A stretch of 64,000 bases of DNA, from positions 25,001-89,000 of the forward strand of contig JAKOGI010000053.1 of assembly GCA_029747015.1 (NCBI GenBank), read 5' to 3'. Position 1 is the first letter of the stretch. Every line of letters begins with the position of its first letter. Both the position numbers and the translations under genes were made by a program. Of the stretch, positions 60,401 to 64,000 are shown piece after piece. The DNA comes from Carnegiea gigantea. Its lineage: Eukaryota > Streptophyta > Magnoliopsida > Caryophyllales > Cactaceae. The notes under the pieces were generated by a model, which was given only the letters and a program-made list of their open reading frames with translations, was not told where the DNA came from and did not search any database.

Positions 60401-62716
60401 ACACATGTGCCAGAGACGCTGGACACTTTGACATGGGCATGGCCAAGTCTGCGTAACATAGCTCCCAAGATGGCTAGCAGGCCATGGCCTTTCCAGAAAA
60501 GGTCTATAGCTTACCTTTTGCATCAGTAGGGGGGCACATAGCAGAATCACAGATATTCAAAGCAGCAGATTCCCAAAAAAAAACAAAAGTGCATAAATTT
60601 TCACTATTGATGAAGCATAGATATATAAATCCTCAATTGAATCAGGAGATCTAGAAAGAAAATGCTCCAACAAAGGATTTACAAATAACTTGCTTTTCAG
60701 TAGGTTCAGTGACACTTTGCTGATAAAACCAAAACAAAGTCTACAGGAAAGAACACGCCTTACCTCTCATTCAGACAGAGGTGGAGACAAAGCCGTTCTA
60801 CTGGACAAGATATTGACAGAAGGCTTTGTGTCAAAATTAATCAATGGCATGGCCAAGAAAATAGTAGCCATTAATCTCAGTTTAGTAAAAACTAATGGAA
60901 GAAAAACAAGAACTGGAAATGAACGACAGAAAGAAACAAGGTCTTAACAAGGGTGCTTCATAATTCACTACCTCAATATTCTAGCTTGGAATATCACAAT
61001 TCTAGCTTGGAATATTACAAGGATCTGTCAACAGCAAAGGAATAACATGGAAACATTGTAATCATGTCTACAAATTTACACTACACATTCCGGGTCTTTA
61101 GGGCCTAAAACAGAAAACATCTAGATCACCTTGAGATACATAATATCAGGCATTCAGGTGGCAGGACAATGTGACTTGGTGTTTCACCTCCCTCAGAAGC
61201 TTTGTTTGGTTTCACTTTCTACATAGGATATTGTGGCTTAGTAAGCTAAGACCATGGAGGTGTAACTATCACCCCGTTGAAGCCTTCAAATAGCTTCCAT
61301 TCTATCGACCTGGTGGATAAGATTCCCATGGCGCATATCAACTACTCAGTCTCCGGTGCCAAACTAAGGTACTTATTGGCCTTGTTTTGAATTATGATAA
61401 ATTTTCTAAGCCTATTAATTGTAAATAGGAAAAAAATATCATTCCTTCTCTAATAAACTATGCATCTAAAGTGTTGGATTTTATGGCCCAAAATCTCGAG
61501 TATCGGCACGGGAAGCCCATGCTACACAAGACACGGGCGTGTCAAGACGAAGAACGTCTAGTCGAAAAGGACAGAAAAACGGCACGGGGGTGCCGTGCCA
61601 TGTGGCACGGTCGTGCCCCGTGTTTTTATGCCGCCTCTCTCGGAAGGCGGTTAGATTTCTGTTCGAGGGGGGATTCCACCTAGCAGCTAGGGTTACATGC
61701 TAAGGGGGAAAACCCTACTGTTTAGACCCTATATAAAGAGGGTCAGGCCTAGGATCTGAGATATCTCCAGTACTCATACATACATTGAGAGGTAGAAGTA
61801 CTTTGTGAGAGATTACAATAGAGAGGCTGTAATTCTGCTCTTAGATCAAATCACTATGGTGATTGTGATCGCGTTATATTCTTCCTGCTCATAGTGAATT
61901 GTTCTAGTGCTGTCGCCGTCCGTAGTTTTTCCTGCATTGGGTTTTCCACGTTAAATATCTTATCTTCTTATTCTGTTTTCTGTTATTCACTTGAATTCTG
62001 AATCTCTAACTCATCCTATCGCTTCCGCTATTATTGTTACTCTGATATTAATCCTAACATAAAGCTTCCGTGAAAAATAAATCTTTTATCAGGGACAAAA
62101 CAGGAGAATGATGATGCTGCCCACTTGACCTTTAAGATCCAACTACTACATTTATTCAATGAAAAGATTTGTAACAATGCAAAATAAAGTAATACAAAAG
62201 CCTATATGGTGCAGACATTTGTCGTTAAGTGCCCATATTTCACTAGTAAGGCCCAAAGTTAAACACAATTAGTCACATAAGATACAACGGTTCAAGATCA
62301 ACTTCGATAGAAGATGCAAAGAAAATCTGTAACCATCTGTTTCTCTACCTTCACCAAATGCAGATTACTATTTCCTTTTTTCTCTCTCTTTGCTAGACAA
62401 TATCAACGAGTAGTTAGCCCTAGATTGAGACAGAAAACTGCACCTTAGTTTTCCCTTGCCACGTTCATTCGTGATGTGATGAGTAGAATTCCTGTCATCC
62501 AATTGACTCGTTTGGTTGCACAAATCTTGATCGCATATTGTCTCAGGCATTCTCTTTTTGTTTGCTTTTAGCTGCGGCTTCTCACCAGAGTGATAATCAA
62601 CCATTGTAGTTTCGCATTCATCTGTTTGCAATTGAAGATTTTCTTCATCCACTCTTCGGCATTTGAATATCCATTTTGCAGCTTTATCTTTTTTTATATG
62701 ACTTTGCTCCTTGAAA
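45471..62716 (-). CDS. Multi-exon lysine-rich modular protein gene, function unknown
   Basis: Exons inferred from splice sites and frame, in transcript order: 62444-62716, 59910-60044, 59711-59815, 58147-58308, 57865-58035, 57648-57761, 54734-54886, 54508-54621, 52261-52404, and a probable last exon 45471-45580 ending TAA. The first nine are 273, 135, 105, 162, 171, 114, 153, 114 and 144 bp, all multiples of three and phase 2 at both ends. Two module types recur. Type A has an acidic start, then KKKKK-type basic runs, then VETN(N/D)ER or similar. Type B reads SVE-T-LTSxSxGN and ends in GHS-KH. The basic runs suggest a nuclear or nucleic-acid-associated protein, but no named domain was recognised. 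The last exon ([18 protein letters not shown]) needs a phase-1 partner that I could not find, so one exon near it is missing or wrong. The 5' end is not identified and may lie beyond the window. Confidence 0.65.
46424..47408 (+). pseudogene. Chromovirus gag remnant
   Basis: It starts with [16 protein letters not shown] text, then [28 protein letters not shown], the [20 protein letters not shown] segment, [18 protein letters not shown] and a damaged zinc knuckle ([12 protein letters not shown]). Several stops and frame shifts (after 46723, near 46829 and 46873, near 47000) separate the pieces. Confidence 0.75.
47540..50803 (+). pseudogene. Chromovirus pol remnant with C-terminal chromodomain
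   Basis: Protease [13 protein letters not shown] lies near 47567. RT spans about 47963-48990 with [20 protein letters not shown] and catalytic FDDILIYS near 48590. RNase H is near 48990-49300. The integrase core spans about 49760-50110 with VSDGDKIF and [20 protein letters not shown]. The chromodomain, about 50645-50800, contains [18 protein letters not shown]. Multiple frame shifts and stops make it inactive. Chromodomains of this type usually direct integration to particular chromatin. Confidence 0.82.
51160..51657 (+). mobile_element. TRIM element (terminal-repeat retrotransposon in miniature), tandem form
   Basis: Two short LTRs, 51160-51301 (142 bp) and 51513-51657 (145 bp), start TGTTATGAACTGGACC/TGTTATTGACTGGACC and end GGTCTGCAACA/GGTCTGTAACA. 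Each is followed by a primer-site-like sequence (TTAGTATCAGAGCC and TGGTACCAAAGAC). The second LTR is therefore not a simple 3' end but the start of a further unit, now lost. The first part of an LTR is also repeated at about 51468-51489. Internal sequence is noncoding and partly duplicated (GTGGCCTGGGA blocks). It begins 5 bp after the chromovirus. Confidence 0.75.
51658..54507 (-). other. Introns of the lysine-rich gene around exon 52261-52404
   Basis: Beyond the listed exon I see G/C homopolymers (52030, 52685, 53405) and an open frame at 52924-53280 (minus) of 118 codons without known motifs. A type B exon is expected between 52260 and 45580 but was not found. Confidence 0.45.
54887..57647 (-). 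other. Long intron of the lysine-rich gene
   Basis: It contains a MITE (56072-56435), a heavily decayed possible SINE tail at about 55960-56055 (GGGCTAAGATTATCTGCACC, then ACGAAAGTAAGACC) and homopolymer tracts at 55280-55335, 55650 and 57545. No other exon was recognised. Confidence 0.5.
56072..56435. mobile_element. MITE with CTAAGAAGCACGGACAC terminal repeats
   Basis: The left end CTAAGAAGCACGGACACT is mirrored by AGTGTCCGTGCTTCTTAG at the right. GCCCAAG flanks both sides (56065-56071, 56436-56442). The subterminal parts are rich in ACGTG/GACAC words, with ACACGTGT near the right end. It has no coding capacity. Confidence 0.7.
57648..58308 (-). repeat. Recent tandem duplication inside the lysine-rich gene, with a hybrid exon
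   Basis: Exon 57865-58035 starts like the type B exon 57648-57761 ([19 protein letters not shown] against [19 protein letters not shown]). It ends like the type A exon 58147-58308 ([15 protein letters not shown], then PIVETNDER, against [15 protein letters not shown], then PIVETNNER). The two introns (58036-58146 and 57762-57864) are also alike, both starting GTCCGTTATATTGT and sharing CTAACTGAATTG before the acceptor. The segment therefore duplicated as a unit, and the middle exon fused a B head to an A tail. Confidence 0.8.
58845..58901 (+). mobile_element. 57-bp 5'-truncated retroposon tail with 16-bp target duplication
   Basis: GGTAAAGCATTACAGA occurs at 58829-58844 and 58902-58917. Between them lies only the end of the TS-like tail (CGAAAGCGGGACCCACACTG and TTG/GTG repeats). 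This is the product expected of target-primed reverse transcription that stopped early. Confidence 0.85.
60263..60461. mobile_element. 199-bp MITE, second copy of the 9261-9451 family
   Basis: The ends are CTATGTCACTTAGACT and AGTCTGCGTAACATAG. The reverse complement matches the 9261 copy along its whole length (for example TTTTTGAGAAATTTTGTACA). The flanks CTCCCAAAG and CTCCCAAG are a target duplication with a one-base difference. Confidence 0.8.
61472..62059 (+). mobile_element. Solo LTR with perfect 5-bp target duplication
   Basis: A 588-bp block starting TGTTGGATTT and ending AATCCTAACA, flanked by TAAAG at 61467-61471 and 62060-62064. A TATA-like CCCTATATAAAGAGG lies at about 61728. A GC-rich patch (61570-61622) contains GTGCCGTGCCATGTGGCACG, a strong hairpin. 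No internal retroelement sequence is present, so it arose by recombination between two LTRs. It sits in an intron of the lysine-rich gene. Confidence 0.85.
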
Positions 62717-64000
62717 CTGCAATACATGGTTAATAAAAATCATGTTTTAAAAAGCTAAGTTCACTGCTCATTAATGAAGCAGATATGGAGCAGTAAAATG
62801 CTATGTGTATAGAACCCTCAGTCAAATGCTTAGATGCTTGGCAGAAATAACCTCAGATTCAAGTTGAAAACACTTACCCCGCTAAACCTCAAATATACAG
62901 GTCATAACAAACTAGAACAAGAGAGCAAAGACAAATGTTTAAAGCCAGCAACAGGAAACGAGACGGCACACATATATAACAGAAAATAGCTTGAGGGGTT
63001 CAAAAGTGTATTGTAATTCCATAAAAGTGGGAAATTAGACAATCTGCAATACATGTATCATATATTACGTTATTTATATCTACTGACCCACCCCATTTTG
63101 AAAGGGCAAGCAAGCCTGGTCATGAAAAGTGCCACAAAAGCATAACTTTCTATGGTTGCACCTTCGCAATAGTGTGAAATCTTTCGCACGGTTCATCTCC
63201 CTAATGTTTTGAACCAAAGTCTTAAGCATGTTATTTGCCATTAAGACTACTTTTACAAGGCAACAAGGGGTGTAATCAGTTACTACATTCAGACCAAATT
63301 CTATTTGATTAGATTCCTTTTAAAAAAAAAAAAAAGGAAACCTACTGGAATTGGATATAGAAATTGGTCTGGCAAGAACAAACCTTTTTTTCAAATATGA
63401 AACAAAAATTAAGTGGTGCAGAAACAAAAACCAAATATTTGTTAGACTCGAAGATAAGCCAATTACTAAGTCTTTGGTGGGGCACCAAACTTTTACAACT
63501 AGAGTTGCTCTAATTTGTAAAATGTCTTGAAGGCTGCATCCAATTAACATTCAGAATGCATTTTGATTTTAACAAGATATACTTACTCTTTTCCAATTGT
63601 CAACTTTTAGGAATATGTCAAAATAAGCTCTTTCTTGATAAGTCAAAAAAGCCTGAATGTTACTACTTAATAATATATTCAAACTTAATTGGTAATATAA
63701 TGGGGCAAGGAAAATACAGGACAGAGGGTGTAAGTAGCTTTTTAAGAAAATAACCTACGTTTGTCAACGCTAAGACTAAAATGGACAATTTTTCTGCACA
63801 TCAGGAATGACCATAAAAAGGTCAGTTTGTGTAGGCTAACAAACAGCAGTCTCACTAAAAAAAAAATTTTTGGGGGGGGGGGGGGAATGCAGAGCAACCA
63901 ATGATTCTGAACATAAATGTCACAATTTCCAATGGAATAGACACACATAATCATCACCCAGGTTGATTGTTGTAATCATCGGTTGTAGATCAACAGCTAT
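62717..64000. other. Right edge, probably upstream intron of the lysine-rich gene
   Basis: The acceptor before exon 62444-62716 shows that transcription comes from the right, so this stretch should be intron or further exons. I recognised no exon with the module pattern. An A/T/G homopolymer cluster lies at 63858-63885. Confidence 0.4.

Noticed and set aside
60480..60560. Possible exon ending before a GTAAGC donor on the minus strand
   Set aside because: No acceptor AG lies at a suitable distance upstream on that strand, and the translation does not fit either module.
1..64000. CRISPR arrays, bacterial operons or phage genes
   Set aside because: Spliced genes, plant retroelements and plant-type introns make this a nuclear plant sequence. 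No regularly spaced repeat-spacer array is present.

Overview
This is eukaryotic nuclear DNA from a flowering plant, most likely a member of the Solanaceae. It is AT-rich, genes are split by introns, and retroelements make up much of the window. The family call rests on recurring short retroposon tails that end in TTG repeats and look like the TS-type SINEs of tobacco and its relatives. The species was not identified.

Layout. 1-6400: a decayed retroelement (gag-like region, CCHC knuckle, aspartic protease remnant). Its gag region is tandemly repeated, and it is interrupted by a 1.53-kb DNA transposon with a TAA target-site duplication (TSD). 7090-19000 (+): a seven-exon gene for a 311-residue endonuclease/exonuclease/phosphatase (EEP) fold protein. 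Its second intron is about 9.6 kb of transposon debris (SINE tails, two LINE fragments, a MITE, and an LTR-like block with a 10-bp heat-shock-element array). Its fourth intron has the termini and branch site of a U12-type AT-AC intron. Several usual EEP catalytic residues are replaced. 20712-26123 (-): an old Ty1/copia element with two 664-bp LTRs. 27406-40304 (+): a 12.9-kb LTR element with 2.6-kb LTRs, primer site, polypurine tract and a perfect 5-bp TSD, but no recognisable gag-pol. Nested in it is an RTE-type LINE insertion that begins with a fragment of a ribosomal protein eS26 gene. 40305-45000: AT-rich intergenic DNA.

45471-62716 (-), possibly continuing past the right edge: a second gene, of unknown function, built from many short exons that encode lysine-rich and spacer modules. 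Nine consecutive exons are multiples of three and phase 2 at both ends, which points to growth by exon duplication. One exon is a fusion of two module types. Its introns contain a 5.2-kb chromovirus, a TRIM element, two MITEs, a 57-bp retroposon tail with a 16-bp TSD, and a solo LTR with a 5-bp TSD.

No CRISPR array, operon, rRNA gene or convincing tRNA gene is present. The two host genes face opposite ways and show no sign of working together. The most unusual items are the eS26-LINE chimera, the AT-AC intron in a probable pseudo-enzyme gene, the phase-2 exon array with its hybrid exon, and the heat-shock-element array.
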